A DNA stretch of 64,000 nt from an uncultured Clostridium sp. (GCA_934717555.1 CAKUYY010000005.1:1-64000); one strand, 5' to 3'. Shown: positions 42,871-52,998, numbered from the stretch's first letter. Notes: generated by a model from the letters alone, not told the origin. Numbers and translations are program-made.

Positions 42871-42926
42871 CCTTTCCACCTCCAGTATCATTCTTCCACA
42901 GAGGAAAACATGTTATCCACATTCCT

Positions 42927-43406
42927 TCACTTATGATACTTTCCATCCTGCGCAATCTGAAACGCCCGGTAAACCTGCTCACACAGCATCACCCGGGCTA
43001 ATTGATGGGGAAATGTCATAGGGGACATGGATAATTTCAATCTGGAAGCCCGCTTGACCTCTTCCGATAATCCCCAAGAACCCCCAATCGCAAAACAAAC
43101 CTTGCTGTTTCCATCTATTGCAAGCTTCTGCAGGGTTTTGGACAAATCCGGCGAGGACAGTTCTTTCCCTTCAATGCAAAGGGAAATCAGTACAGCATCC
43201 CCGGTCTTTGAGAGAATCCTTTTTCCCTCTTCCTGAAGCGCCTGCTCAATCTGTGCCGGCGACGCTTTCTCCGGTACCCGGCTTTCCTCCAGCTCTACAA
43301 TGGAAAAACGGCAGAAACCGGTTAACCGTTTAGCATATTCCGCACATGCGTCCCGCCAGTACTTTTCCTTACATTTTCCAATACAAACCACTGTCACTGT
43401 CAACAT
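42927..43406 (-). CDS. rlmH: 23S rRNA (pseudouridine-1915-N3)-methyltransferase RlmH
   Basis: This 159-residue SPOUT enzyme methylates pseudouridine 1915 in helix 69. Signatures are CIGKCKEKYWRDACAEYAKRL at the start, and near the C-terminus the trefoil-knot segment FAIGGSWGLSEEVKRASRLKLSMSPMTFPHQLARVMLCEQVYRAF. It follows the MBL gene by about 10 nt in the usual Firmicutes order (walJ-like, then rlmH). Length is normal. Confidence 0.96.
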   Translation of the reverse strand: MLTVTVVCIGKCKEKYWRDACAEYAKRLTGFCRFSIVELEESRVPEKASPAQIEQALQEEGKRILSKTGDAVLISLCIEGKELSSPDLSKTLQKLAIDGNSKVCFAIGGSWGLSEEVKRASRLKLSMSPMTFPHQLARVMLCEQVYRAFQIAQDGKYHK

Positions 43407-43416
43407 AAGCTCTTCC

Positions 43417-44211
43417 TCAAAACAGGATTGTATGCCCCCCTATATTTTCCCGAGGAGCCACCATCAGTTCGAAATCCAGTCCCTGTTTCATCCCGCAGGC
43501 CTGCAAAGAACACAACGCCGTTTGATACGCCAATTCGGGAATATTATTTTCCTGGCTTAAGTGTGCCAACACAAAACGGGTCGTCCCGCTTTGGGCAAAG
43601 GCAGGCAATTCCCCAGCACAGGCTTCATTGGATAAATGTCCCTGTTTAGAAAGAATACGGCGTTTGAGATAATAGGGATAAAAGCCATTTTGCAGCATCC
43701 TGACATCATGGTTAGACTCAATCACCGCGATATCGCAACCACTGACCGCTTCAAAAACTGTCTGCGAAAAATAGCCCAGGTCAGTAGCTATGGCAATTTT
43801 TCTACCATCCGAGGTATGTATACAAAACCCTATACTTTCCCGGCTGTCATGGGGCGTACGAAAAGGTACCACCCGCATATTCGCCACTTCCATTCCTTCC
43901 CATCCAATAACATCCGCAGAAAACTTTTCACTCAGCGCCCCGGCTTCTTCCATCCCTTCCAAGGTCCCCCGTGAGGAATACACCGGAATATGATAGCGGG
44001 AGGCTAGCACACGCACCCCCTTGATATGGTCGCTGTGTTCATGGGTGACAAAAATGGCCTGAACCCGTTTGATATCCAGTTCATTGGCACGCATAGCGTT
44101 CTCAATCTGTTTGGCGCTTCGTCCCGCATCCACTAGAATCCCGCTTCCAGAAGCCTCGATATAATAACTGTTTCCGCTGCTTCCGCTGAACAACGGGCAT
44201 AATTTCGCCAT
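43417..44211 (-). CDS. MBL-fold metallo-hydrolase, WalJ/YycJ-like
   Basis: This 264-residue protein has SGSSGNSYYIEA near the start, the metal-binding THEHSDH at 56-62, a later IESNHD, and a typical C-terminal VAPRE. Relatives (YycJ/WalJ) are 5'-3' DNA exonucleases linked to mismatch repair or wall control. It is upstream of rlmH in the same operon, as in Bacillus. Metal ligands look complete. Confidence 0.92.
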   Translation of the reverse strand: MAKLCPLFSGSSGNSYYIEASGSGILVDAGRSAKQIENAMRANELDIKRVQAIFVTHEHSDHIKGVRVLASRYHIPVYSSRGTLEGMEEAGALSEKFSADVIGWEGMEVANMRVVPFRTPHDSRESIGFCIHTSDGRKIAIATDLGYFSQTVFEAVSGCDIAVIESNHDVRMLQNGFYPYYLKRRILSKQGHLSNEACAGELPAFAQSGTTRFVLAHLSQENNIPELAYQTALCSLQACGMKQGLDFELMVAPRENIGGHTILF

Positions 44212-44235
44212 CTTTCGACCTCTTCTCTACAAAAA

Positions 44236-44257
44236 AGAACTGTTCTGCAACAGTTCT
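44236..44257 (-). terminator. Intrinsic terminator of murA
   Basis: AGAACTGTT pairs with AACAGTTCT around 4 nt; the minus strand continues TTTTTTG, 26 nt after the murA stop. Confidence 0.85.
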
Positions 44258-44282
44258 CTTTTTACTCTTTTTCTATTACAGG

Positions 44283-45569
44283 TTACAGGGCCGCTTTGGC
44301 AGAAACCTTGTCAGCAACGCTTACGCGTTGGATATCCGCTCCCAACGCTTGGAATTTTTCCACAATATTTTCATAGCCCCGTTCAATATGCTCTATTTCC
44401 TCTACCTGTGTCACACCGCGCGCGGCCAATCCGCCAATCACCATCGCAGCGCCGGCCCGCAGGTCCGTAGCTTTCACTGGGGCTCCTACCAGTTCGTTTA
44501 CCCCTTCAATGACGGCAATCTTTCCATCCACGGATATCTGAGCGCCCAAACGGCGCAGTTCTTCTACATAGCGATACCGGTAATCCCAAACGCTTTCATT
44601 CACAATGCTGGTCCCTCTGGCCAAAGACAGCAAGACCGCGAACTGTGGCTGCATATCGGTGGGGAAACCAGGATGAGGCATCGTCTTTATGTTGCACTTA
44701 TTGAGAGGGCCGTCCCGCACAATACGGACCGCCTCATCATATTCCTCCACCTTTACACCCATTTCTTCCAGCTTGGCAGTAATGGATTCCAAATGTTTTG
44801 GGATCACATTGCGCACTGTTACATCCCCGCCTGTCGCGGCAGCCGCTACCATATACGTCCCCGCCTCAATCTGGTCGGGAATGATAGAATAACAAGCACC
44901 GGACAAATGGGAAACACCGCGGATCTTAATGACGTCGGTACCAGCCCCGCGGACATCCGCGCCCATGGAGTTCAGGAAGTTTGCCAAATCCACAATATGA
45001 GGCTCTTTGGCAGCATTTTCAATGACTGTCATCCCTTTGGCTTTGACAGCAGCCAGCATGATATTGACAGTAGCGCCCACGGAAACCACATCCAAATAGA
45101 TATTGTTTCCCATGAGTTTATCGGCATGGACATTGACCACGCCGCCTTCTAAATTATAGTCTGCCCCCAACGCGGCAAATCCCTTCAAATGCTGGTCAAT
45201 AGGGCGCACGCCAAAATCGCACCCGCCCGGCATGGCTACTACCGCGCGGGAAAAACGGCCCAGCAGAGCCCCCAGCAAGTAGTAAGAAGCCCTCATCTGG
45301 TGAACCAGTTCATAAGACGCCACTGGAGATACAATATGGCGGGGGTCAATTTCCAATGTGGTACGGTTAATCATCTTGACAGTGGCGCCCATTTGCTGCA
45401 AAATCCGGGCGATAATGGATACATCTTTAATATTGGGAATATTTTCAATCCGACATACGTCGTCGGCCAAAATGACGGCAGGGATAATGGCGACCGCAGC
45501 GTTTTTTGCTCCGCTGATATTAACATCGCCGTATAATTTATTTCCACCCGTTATGATAAACTTATCCAA
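44283..45569 (-). CDS. murA: UDP-N-acetylglucosamine 1-carboxyvinyltransferase
   Basis: This 428-residue enzyme makes the first committed step to peptidoglycan, adding enolpyruvate from PEP. It has GAKNAAVAI near 20-28 and the fosfomycin-target cysteine in PGGCDFGVRP (Cys117). The start is a TTG, 9 nt after GGAG, because no ATG precedes MDKFIITGG. It has its own promoter about 190 nt upstream and a leader hairpin, and ends in a strong terminator, so it is a single-gene unit. Confidence 0.95.
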   Translation of the reverse strand: MDKFIITGGNKLYGDVNISGAKNAAVAIIPAVILADDVCRIENIPNIKDVSIIARILQQMGATVKMINRTTLEIDPRHIVSPVASYELVHQMRASYYLLGALLGRFSRAVVAMPGGCDFGVRPIDQHLKGFAALGADYNLEGGVVNVHADKLMGNNIYLDVVSVGATVNIMLAAVKAKGMTVIENAAKEPHIVDLANFLNSMGADVRGAGTDVIKIRGVSHLSGACYSIIPDQIEAGTYMVAAAATGGDVTVRNVIPKHLESITAKLEEMGVKVEEYDEAVRIVRDGPLNKCNIKTMPHPGFPTDMQPQFAVLLSLARGTSIVNESVWDYRYRYVEELRRLGAQISVDGKIAVIEGVNELVGAPVKATDLRAGAAMVIGGLAARGVTQVEEIEHIERGYENIVEKFQALGADIQRVSVADKVSAKAAL

Positions 45570-45939
45570 CGCGGCACACTCCTAAATCTAAAATTCTCCT
45601 CAAATGCTTCTATACTCTTACAATTTTTTCATTTTATGCATATTTTATTAAAAATGAAAGAAAGCCGGTCTTTGTTTCTTTTTTCTCTGTTACACAAGGC
45701 CAGCTCTTACTCAATTATTATAAACAAATTGTTAGGAAAAATCCCAATTACCTTGCTAGATGATAATATAGAATACATAAAAAGTCAAGGATAGAACTGT
45801 CAGAAATTCTATAGGAAACTTTCCAATTTTTTTACACTGCAATAAAAAGCTGACCGATAAAGTTTTCTTATAATCTTTTTTAGAATTATTTGCAGAAAAT
45901 AAATACAAAAAACAAAAAAATGTTTCCTATTTATTTCAT
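45570..45939. other. Leader region of murA, no gene
   Basis: This 370-nt stretch holds the murA promoter and 5' leader; 45789-45939 is AT-rich with nothing further that I can support. On the minus strand at about 45663-45706 a stem AGCTGG.../CCGGCT is followed by T-rich sequence, which could be an attenuator. Confidence 0.5.
45760..45788 (-). promoter_or_regulatory. Sigma-A promoter of murA
   Basis: Minus-strand TTGACT (45783-45788), 17 nt, TATCAT (45760-45765), about 190 nt upstream of the murA start. Confidence 0.7.
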
Positions 45940-46860
45940 TTATTCTCCAGAAAGCATGTAAAAACATCTGTTTTCTTCCTGTACGCCTACTTCCAAGCGC
46001 CGGCATAAATCCTGAAAATCCGCTGGAAATTCCTGCTTCACAGAAAAAGGCTTTCGGGTCACAGGATGAACCCCATACATAAAACCGCAATGAAGAGCTT
46101 GCCGGTCAATCTGTTCTCTGCTTCCTCCATACATATCGTCCCCTGCCAACGGCATACCCAAATGGGAAAAATGCACGCGGATCTGATGCGTACGCCCCGT
46201 CTCCAATTGAATACGAAGCAACGTATGTCCGTGGCCGCAGCCTAACGACTGCCAGTGGGTAACCGCGCTCACGCCTCCTTCTCCCACTTCCCTCTGGATC
46301 GTATGCCCATCTTTGATACGGATGGGGGCATCTATGGTCCCTTTGCCGGTTAATATACCCTGGCAAACGGCAAAATATTCCTTTCGCAGGCCATTTCCTG
46401 ACAACTGCGAAGCGCAATATGCATTCTTTGCCACCGCTACTAGTCCAGAGGTATCCCGGTCCAGGCGGTTAATCGGGCGAAACGTCCAGCTTTCCCCTTT
46501 TTGTTCCGCATAACAACGTGCGGCATTGGCCAGCGTGTCCCTGTCGTGCCCTGGGGATGGATGTACCGGCATACCGGCTGGCTTTTCAAAAAAGACCAGA
46601 TGATCGTCTTCCCATGCTGCTTTAATAAGATCCCCATTGCCCGGTATGCTATTCCGTTCCTCAGGCAGGTTTAACTCCACCAGGTCACCTTCTTCCAGGC
46701 AATGGACTACCCACACCGGTTCCCCATTGACCAGGATACCGCCTTGCGTCCGTTTTAACCGGATCAACAGACGGGCGGAGATTCCACAATATCCCCGCAA
46801 AAATCCCTTTACTGTAGCCCCATGATAGTTGGAAGGAACCTTAAAACGCAATTGAGCCAT
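45940..46860 (-). CDS. RluA-family RNA pseudouridine synthase
   Basis: This 306-residue protein has an S4 domain (SARLLIRLKRTQGGILVNGE) and the catalytic motif INRLDRDTSGL (near 128), with the Asp in HRLDxxTSG form (N for H). Members modify 23S rRNA or tRNA uridines; RluD/RluA specificity is undecided. The start at 46860 follows GGGAGG and matches the family's length. It overlaps the end of recQ by 20 nt and is the last gene of that operon. Confidence 0.92.
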   Translation of the reverse strand: MAQLRFKVPSNYHGATVKGFLRGYCGISARLLIRLKRTQGGILVNGEPVWVVHCLEEGDLVELNLPEERNSIPGNGDLIKAAWEDDHLVFFEKPAGMPVHPSPGHDRDTLANAARCYAEQKGESWTFRPINRLDRDTSGLVAVAKNAYCASQLSGNGLRKEYFAVCQGILTGKGTIDAPIRIKDGHTIQREVGEGGVSAVTHWQSLGCGHGHTLLRIQLETGRTHQIRVHFSHLGMPLAGDDMYGGSREQIDRQALHCGFMYGVHPVTRKPFSVKQEFPADFQDLCRRLEVGVQEENRCFYMLSGE

Positions 46861-48697
46861 TCTTTTCCTCCCCAGGCTGCCCGATGTAGTCGCGGATCGC
46901 TGTAACAAATATTTCCCCGAAACGCTCCAGTTTCGACGCTCCTACGCCGCTGATTTCCCGCATTTCTTCCAAATTTGCCGGTCGTTTTGCACACATGTCC
47001 CGCAGTGTTGCATCCGTAAACACAACATAGGCGGGAACACCCATACGGTCTGCTTGCTGTTTTCTCAGTTTTTTCAGCTTTTCCAACAGGACAGGATCCA
47101 CTTCGGCCTCAATTTTAGGAGCTGGAGGCGACACCTTCTTTTTGGAAGCAAACACTTTCATATGTAAGGAAGTTTCCCCATTTCTCAACTCCCCGCTGGA
47201 AGATGTGAATTTCAAAATAGGATACTCCCCTTCCAAAACGGAAAGATATCCTTGATTCACTAAATGGTCGATCATAGCACGCACTTGTCTTTTCTCCATC
47301 CCAGCGAGGCTACCATATCCAGGCAGATGGTCAAAATGCATCTGAGAGATCCTAGCGGTCTTGGCACCCACAGCGATATCCACCACCATACCCGCCCCGA
47401 ACCTCTGACCCGTCTGGGCCACTATGCCCAACAGACTTTTGGCGGATTCCGTCACATCCACTAAGCTGCTGTTATCCTGGCAGTTACTGCAATTTTGGCA
47501 TTGGTCGGGCGCTTTCTCCCCAAAATAACGCAGGAGGAACTGGCGCAGGCAGGTATTAAGGGTAGCGTAAAAAGTCATCTGTTTCAGTTTTTCATATTCC
47601 CTGCGGCGCAGCCTTTCCTTTTGTGTCTCTGTCAGAGTTTCGCTGTCCTCCAATCCCCGGTCAATTAAAAACCGGCACAGACGCACATCCGCCCCGGAAT
47701 ATAAAAGAATACAATCCGCTGGGGCTCCGTCTCTGCCAGCACGGCCGGCTTCCTGATAATACTGCTCCAAATTCATGGGTATGTGATAATGGATCACAAA
47801 AGACACATTAGATTTATCAATTCCCATACCAAATGCATTGGTCGCCACCATAACCCTGCTTCGGTCAAATAGAAACGCTTCCTGATTTTGTAGTCTTTCC
47901 TGATCCGAAAGCCCCGCGTGATAGCGCAGCGCGGAGATCCCCCGGGCGTTAAGTTCCTCACAAAGTTCATCCACACTCTTTCGCGTGCTGCAATAGATAA
48001 TCCCGGATTTTTCCGGATACCGCCGCACATACTGCAAAATATAATCTGTCTTATCCCTGGGCCTTTCCACCGCGAAATAGAGATTCTTCCGGTCAAATCC
48101 CGTGGTAACACAGTAAGGGTCCTGTAATTGCAGCTGAAGCAGGATATCCTCCTTGACCTGCCGGGTAGCGGTGGCAGTGAACGCCGCCACTACTGGACGT
48201 TTGGGGAGCTGCTGTACAAACTCAAAAATTTGGGTATAACTGGGACGGAAGTCATGCCCCCACTGGGAAATACAATGGGCTTCATCCACTGCCAGCAAAG
48301 AAATTGGCGTATGTCTCGCAAAGTCCAGAAATACCTCTGTAAACAGGCGTTCTGGAGCTACATAAATGATTTTATATATGCCCTGCTTTGCGTTATACAT
48401 AGCGGCGGACATTTGCCGCGGCGTAAGGGAACTGTTAAAATAAGCGGCCCGTATCCCTGCCTGATTTAAAGCGGTCACCTGATCTTTCATAAGGGAAATC
48501 AGCGGCGAAACGACCAGCGTAATCCCTTTCATAGCAATAGCGGGCACCTGATAACAAATGGATTTTCCCGCCCCTGTGGGCATGATGGCAAGAACATCCC
48601 TTCCGCCAAGAATACTCTCGATCACCTCTTCCTGTCCCTGCCGAAACTGGGAGTATCCATAATAACGTTGCAGGACGGATAAAGCTTGTGGAATCAT
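46841..48697 (-). CDS. recQ: RecQ-family ATP-dependent DNA helicase
   Basis: This 618-residue helicase unwinds DNA during recombination and fork repair. Motif I TGAGKS lies at 41-46, the DEAH box at 138-141, a zinc-binding CxxC region (QCQNCSNCQD) follows near 370, then winged-helix and HRDC domains (GVPAYVVFTDATLRDMCAKRP near 560). The start at 48697 follows GAGGAGGG; the longer ORF adds an untypical leader. The order recQ then pseudouridine synthase is an operon here. Length matches typical RecQ. Confidence 0.95.
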   Translation of the reverse strand: MIPQALSVLQRYYGYSQFRQGQEEVIESILGGRDVLAIMPTGAGKSICYQVPAIAMKGITLVVSPLISLMKDQVTALNQAGIRAAYFNSSLTPRQMSAAMYNAKQGIYKIIYVAPERLFTEVFLDFARHTPISLLAVDEAHCISQWGHDFRPSYTQIFEFVQQLPKRPVVAAFTATATRQVKEDILLQLQLQDPYCVTTGFDRKNLYFAVERPRDKTDYILQYVRRYPEKSGIIYCSTRKSVDELCEELNARGISALRYHAGLSDQERLQNQEAFLFDRSRVMVATNAFGMGIDKSNVSFVIHYHIPMNLEQYYQEAGRAGRDGAPADCILLYSGADVRLCRFLIDRGLEDSETLTETQKERLRRREYEKLKQMTFYATLNTCLRQFLLRYFGEKAPDQCQNCSNCQDNSSLVDVTESAKSLLGIVAQTGQRFGAGMVVDIAVGAKTARISQMHFDHLPGYGSLAGMEKRQVRAMIDHLVNQGYLSVLEGEYPILKFTSSSGELRNGETSLHMKVFASKKKVSPPAPKIEAEVDPVLLEKLKKLRKQQADRMGVPAYVVFTDATLRDMCAKRPANLEEMREISGVGASKLERFGEIFVTAIRDYIGQPGEEKNGSIAF

Positions 48698-48879
48698 AGC
48701 GCCCTCCTCTTTGATTAGTAAGCCTATTATATCATATTTTGTAGAAAGGAAGCGGCAGGAAGAAGAGAAATATTTTGATTCTTCCCTTTGATAAAGACTT
48801 TTTTTCACATTTTATTGCATCATTTATTATAAAAAATTCTCCCTTACCTTTGCGGGCATCAGAGAGGAAAAATATTTTT

Positions 48880-49353
48880 TCATTTCATACACTTTGTTCC
48901 ATTGGTAAAGAGAAAAATAGAATCCTCATACAGGAATTCTTGATGCATGTATCCCTCAATCACATTTCTCCAAAACAGGTAGGCTCTTTGACTGCCGTAA
49001 GCGGGCCGTACTTCCCAATTACCCGGATACTTTTCAAAGATGCTTACCGCTACTTTTCTTCCAATCCCTTTTCTCCTGTATTTGGGGATTACCATAAACT
49101 CAGCGATACTGTGCCCGTCCTGAAATCTCTCCACATGTTCGTTTACCATAACAAACCCAAGCAATTGATTGCAATCAGATTTTTTGATTAAATAAGCATC
49201 CCGGCTGTCGTCACTAAAGTAGGCGTCAAACCATTCATAGGAAAAGGTCCCGTCCTGGTTCATCTCGTTGGAGTCTGTACCGCTTTCCTCAAATAAGGAA
49301 TACTGTAAAAGCCTGTATAAAACTTCTCTATCCTTTTCTGTAACCTGCTCCAA
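48880..49353 (-). CDS. GNAT-family acetyltransferase
   Basis: This 157-residue protein has motif A VIPKYRRKGIGRKVA near 95-109 and the C-terminal YLFWRNVIEGY typical of GNAT enzymes. The first in-frame start is a TTG at 49353 without a clear ribosome-binding site; a nearby ATG (out of frame) suggests that the true N-terminus could be shifted or a short frameshift exists. It lies in a gene-poor interval beside the leuA leader. Substrate is unknown. Confidence 0.8.
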   Translation of the reverse strand: MEQVTEKDREVLYRLLQYSLFEESGTDSNEMNQDGTFSYEWFDAYFSDDSRDAYLIKKSDCNQLLGFVMVNEHVERFQDGHSIAEFMVIPKYRRKGIGRKVAVSIFEKYPGNWEVRPAYGSQRAYLFWRNVIEGYMHQEFLYEDSIFLFTNGTKCMK

Positions 49354-49550
49354 ATTTCATTCCATGGTATCCCCCATTTCTATATAACAAATTTTCTTTT
49401 TATTTTATCTCATCATAGAAATATGTACAAGGAGATGATTTTTGATAATAAAAATTGAGTTACTATTTTTTCTTCCTTTCATTTGTTTGAGACAAACATT
49501 TTTATATTAAATATACAGATTCTTTTTGATTTTATTGGCAATAATTTCAA

Positions 49551-49579
49551 TTGCAAATCAAAACCTTATCCCTTATACT
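49551..49579 (+). promoter_or_regulatory. Sigma-A promoter of leuA
   Basis: TTGCAA (49551-49556), 17 nt, TATACT (49574-49579). Transcription would begin near 49586, at the start of the T-box leader. Confidence 0.7.
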
Positions 49580-49585
49580 AATAAA

Positions 49586-49896
49586 CAATCAGTTGAAATA
49601 CGTGGAAGAGGAATAGTAGGGACATTGAACCCTTCAGAGAGTTGCCGGTTGGTGGAAGGCAGTGGGGAATTTGTTTTGAACTGGCCTTGAAGTAGCGCGT
49701 TGAATCCTTGCAAGAGAGGTAGTAGGCGTTGCCGGGACCTGACCGTTACAGCAGGAGGATATAAGATCATAAAGTTTGATCCGTATCTAAAAAGAGGGCA
49801 TATTTCTTTCCGACAAGAAATATGAATTAGAGTGGTACCGCGTGGAACGATTACGAGTTCTTCGTCTCTAAGGAAATGGAGATGAAGGGCTTTTTT
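49586..49896 (+). promoter_or_regulatory. T-box riboswitch leader of leuA
   Basis: The conserved AGAGTGGTACCGCG lies at 49829-49842, followed by a terminator stem GAGTTCTTCGTCTC/GGAGATGAAGGGC and a TTTTTTT run near 49890. The stem I part includes GGTTGGTGGAAGGC-like sequence. The gene controlled makes leucine, so it should sense uncharged tRNA-Leu, although I could not locate the Leu specifier with certainty. Confidence 0.88.
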
Positions 49897-49954
49897 TATT
49901 GCCGCCATCTCCCCCTATTCTAAGTTTTTATTTTTTGGAAAGGATGCGACATCT

Positions 49955-51613
49955 ATGAAAAACGTAAACAAGTATACCCGTCAATATTTTATGCCTCCGG
50001 TTTCTTCCTTGAAATGGACGCAGAAAGAATATGTAGAGAAGGCCCCCATCTGGTGCAGCGTTGATCTGCGGGACGGCAACCAGTCTTTGATTGTCCCTAT
50101 GAGCCTGGAGGAAAAACTGGAGTTTTTCCAATACCTGTGCAAAATCGGGTTTAAAGAGATTGAGGTTGGGTTCCCCGCCGCTTCCGAGACAGAATACGAA
50201 TTCCTGCGCACCTTGATCGAACAGGATCTGATCCCGGACGACGTGACCGTCCAGGTGTTGACCCAGTCCCGGGAGCACATCATCCGCAAGACTTTTGAAT
50301 CCCTGAAAGGCGCGAAAAATGCTATTGTGCATCTGTATAATTCCACTTCTGTGGCCCAGCGCGAACAGGTATTTAAAAAGTCCAAACAGGAAATTATTGA
50401 TATCGCTGTTTTTGGCGCCAAGCTCTTTAATCAGATCGCAGAGGAAACCGGATGTCATTATCAATATGAATATTCCCCGGAAAGTTTTACCGGCACAGAA
50501 ATGGATTTCGCGGTGGAAATCTGCAACGCCGTTTTGGATGTGTGGAAACCCACGCCGGACAATAAGGTTATCATCAATCTTCCGGTCACAGTATCCCATT
50601 CCATGCCGCACGTTTACGCCAGCCAAGTGGAATACATGTGCGATCATCTGAACAACCGGGAAAATGTGATTGTTTCCCTTCATCCCCATAATGACCGCGG
50701 CTGTGCAGTTGCTGACTCCGAATTGGGTCTTTTGGCCGGCGCTGACCGTATCGAAGGCACCCTGTTCGGCAACGGGGAACGCACCGGTAATGTGGATATT
50801 GTCACATTGGCAATGAATATGTATTCCCAGGGCGTGGACCCAAAGCTGAACTTTGAGAATATGCCTGAGGTGGTGTCCACTTACGAAAAAATGACCAACA
50901 TGAAAGTATATGACCGCCAGCCGTACGCTGGTAAGCTGGTATTCGCCGCTTTCTCCGGTTCCCATCAGGACGCTATCGCCAAGGGGATGCGCTGGAGACA
51001 GGAACACGATTGCGATCACTGGACTGTTCCCTATCTGCCCATCGATCCCAAAGATGTGGGACGGGAATATGACGGTGACGTCATCCGCATCAATAGTCAG
51101 TCCGGAAAAGGTGGTATCGGATATCTCCTCCAGCAGAAATATGGGTTTGACCTGCCTCCCAAGATGCGTGAGGACTTTGGTTACACCGTGAAAAGCGTAT
51201 CTGATCATGCCCATAAAGAATTGAGCCCGGCGGAAGTACATGACATCTTCCAAAAAACCTATGTCAACATTCAGGATAATATCCGTTTGGTGGACTATCA
51301 TGTCACGCGCAATGGGGATTTTCATGTCACTGTGCACCTAGAGGTAAACGGTGAAGTCAAGGAAATCAGCGGCAGCGGAAACGGCCGGTTAGACGCAGCC
51401 AGCAATGCCATGAAGCAAAGCCTGGGCCTGGATTATACTATTTTCCAGTATCAGGAGCACGCTCTGGAACAGGGTTCTACCTCTCAGGCAGCCGCTTATG
51501 TGGGAATTGCTGATAAAAACGGCAAAGTTACCTGGGGCGCGGGTATCCATACCGACATTGTGACCGCTTCCATCATGGCTTTGGTCAGCGCTATCAACCG
51601 TTCTCAAAAATAA
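49955..51613 (+). CDS. leuA: 2-Isopropylmalate synthase (type II)
   Basis: This 552-residue enzyme condenses acetyl-CoA with 2-oxoisovalerate, the first step of leucine synthesis. The catalytic TIM barrel has DLRDGNQ near 38, VGFPAAS and metal-binding HPHND near 247; a C-terminal LeuA dimer/feedback domain (from about 430) should bind leucine. Its size and N-terminus resemble the type II form of actinobacteria and some Clostridia rather than B. subtilis LeuA. No other leu genes follow. It is controlled by the T-box leader and ends in a terminator. Confidence 0.93.
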   Translation: MKNVNKYTRQYFMPPVSSLKWTQKEYVEKAPIWCSVDLRDGNQSLIVPMSLEEKLEFFQYLCKIGFKEIEVGFPAASETEYEFLRTLIEQDLIPDDVTVQVLTQSREHIIRKTFESLKGAKNAIVHLYNSTSVAQREQVFKKSKQEIIDIAVFGAKLFNQIAEETGCHYQYEYSPESFTGTEMDFAVEICNAVLDVWKPTPDNKVIINLPVTVSHSMPHVYASQVEYMCDHLNNRENVIVSLHPHNDRGCAVADSELGLLAGADRIEGTLFGNGERTGNVDIVTLAMNMYSQGVDPKLNFENMPEVVSTYEKMTNMKVYDRQPYAGKLVFAAFSGSHQDAIAKGMRWRQEHDCDHWTVPYLPIDPKDVGREYDGDVIRINSQSGKGGIGYLLQQKYGFDLPPKMREDFGYTVKSVSDHAHKELSPAEVHDIFQKTYVNIQDNIRLVDYHVTRNGDFHVTVHLEVNGEVKEISGSGNGRLDAASNAMKQSLGLDYTIFQYQEHALEQGSTSQAAAYVGIADKNGKVTWGAGIHTDIVTASIMALVSAINRSQK

Positions 51614-51711
51614 AAGTTCATATTTCATCAACAAAACGTTTCTTTTTAAGCGATTAGTCGGCTTACGGGGAAGCGTCTTGTTTGTTAGCAAAATGTCCGC
51701 TCTCAAAAACA

Positions 51712-51749
51712 AAAATCCTCCTGCGCAATCAGTGGCACAGGAGGATTTT
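51712..51749 (+). terminator. Intrinsic terminator of leuA
   Basis: AAAATCCTCCTG pairs with CAGGAGGATTTT across 14 nt, followed by CTG; it lies about 100 nt after the leuA stop. Confidence 0.75.
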
Positions 51750-51857
51750 CTGATATACTCATTTTTTATTTTTTATATTTGGAATTGTTCCTCTGATATG
51801 ATCTATAAAAACATCCGATATCTTGGAGTATTCACTTGTCTTCCTATTCAAGAATCC

Positions 51858-52274
51858 CTATTCGCCGATAATTTTTATAAGTGCGTGTTTTTTCCGTTTT
51901 CCATCCAATTCATAATAAAAAATCTGCTCCCAGGTACCGAAATCCAATTTCCCCTGGGTGACGGCCACTACTACTTCCCGCCCCATTACGGTGCGTTTTA
52001 AATGAGCGTCCGCATTATCCTCATATCCATTGTGCTGATACTGGCTGTAGGGCTTTTCCGGGGCAAGTTTCTCAAGCCATACCTCATAGTCATGATGCAA
52101 TCCTGGCTCATCATCATTGATAAAAACACTAGCGGTAATATTCATGGCGTTGACCAGCAGTAGGCCCTCCTGGATCCCGCTTTCACGCAGTGCTTCCTCC
52201 ACCTGAGGGGTAATATTGATGATCCCCCTTCTCTGGGGAACACAAAACCAAAGTTCTTTCCGATAAGATTTCAT
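51858..52274 (-). CDS. YjbQ-family protein (UPF0047)
   Basis: This 138-residue trimer-type protein has [20 protein letters not shown] near 35 and [20 protein letters not shown] near the C-terminus. YjbQ is known as a secondary thiamine-phosphate synthase, a weak activity of unclear importance. The start at 52274 follows AGGAAGG with good spacing. It lies 37 nt after sfsA and shares its direction. Confidence 0.92.
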   Translation of the reverse strand: MKSYRKELWFCVPQRRGIINITPQVEEALRESGIQEGLLLVNAMNITASVFINDDEPGLHHDYEVWLEKLAPEKPYSQYQHNGYEDNADAHLKRTVMGREVVVAVTQGKLDFGTWEQIFYYELDGKRKKHALIKIIGE

Positions 52275-52311
52275 ATCAATCTTCCTTTCCTTATGATTCA
52301 AATTTTTCCCG

Positions 52312-52998
52312 CTAAGCCCGCCATACAAAGGGAATTTCCCTAGAAATAACCATAGAATCCGGCGTTACCTCGCAGTCCATGGCTAATATTCGTACCCCTT
52401 TGCGTTGCGCTTCCTGCAAAGCGTACCCAAATTCCGGATGAGTATCCCAATTGGGAGTCATGCTGTGTACCCCTTTCATTTGGATGACAAAAAGCGCAAC
52501 GGCTTCATAGCCTTCCTCTGCACAACGGCACAGCTCCTGGATGTGTTTTATCCCTCTTTGAGTAGGGGCATCCGGAAATCTGGCCACCCCGTTCTCCTCC
52601 AGAGTGACCCCTTTGACCTCGATAAACACCTTTTTTTCAATAGTTTCCAGGTAAAAGTCAAGCCGTGATTTTCCATATGGGACTTCCCTTCTGACCTGTG
52701 TAGGATGGGAAAGCAGACCGCCCGCCTTTAACCATTCCTCTGCCGCACGGTTGGGGGCCTGAGCGTCCATATTAATAAGAAAATCCCCTTTTTTTACCGC
52801 TATGATATCATATTTCGTCTTTCGGGAAGGATTGTCACTTTGCTGTACGTAAACTTGAGCGCGCTTGGTGAGCAATTCTTTACATCGTCCGGTATTCTTC
52901 ACATGGCATTTTTCCACTTTACCACTGATTTCCACCCATGCCACAAAACGGTTGGGCCGGGATATAAAATATCCAGGGCAAACCCGGTCATATGTCAT
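52312..52998 (-). CDS. sfsA: DNA/RNA nuclease SfsA-family protein
   Basis: This 228-residue protein has the SfsA N-terminal OB-like domain ([35 protein letters not shown]) and the C-terminal nuclease-like domain with RLDFYLE and [11 protein letters not shown] (near 105-125). SfsA was first described as a sugar-fermentation stimulator; later work assigns nuclease activity. The start is the ATG at 52998, 4 nt inside the GNAT gene's end. It is the middle gene of GNAT-sfsA-yjbQ. Confidence 0.9.
   Translation of the reverse strand: MTYDRVCPGYFISRPNRFVAWVEISGKVEKCHVKNTGRCKELLTKRAQVYVQQSDNPSRKTKYDIIAVKKGDFLINMDAQAPNRAAEEWLKAGGLLSHPTQVRREVPYGKSRLDFYLETIEKKVFIEVKGVTLEENGVARFPDAPTQRGIKHIQELCRCAEEGYEAVALFVIQMKGVHSMTPNWDTHPEFGYALQEAQRKGVRILAMDCEVTPDSMVISREIPFVWRA

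Noticed and set aside
45809..46090. 93-codon minus-strand ORF overlapping the RluA-family gene
   Set aside because: It overlaps a well-supported gene in another frame and its second half is low-complexity AT-rich sequence.
49928..51337. 469-codon minus-strand open frame
   Set aside because: Antisense shadow of leuA; no start signal and no recognisable domain.
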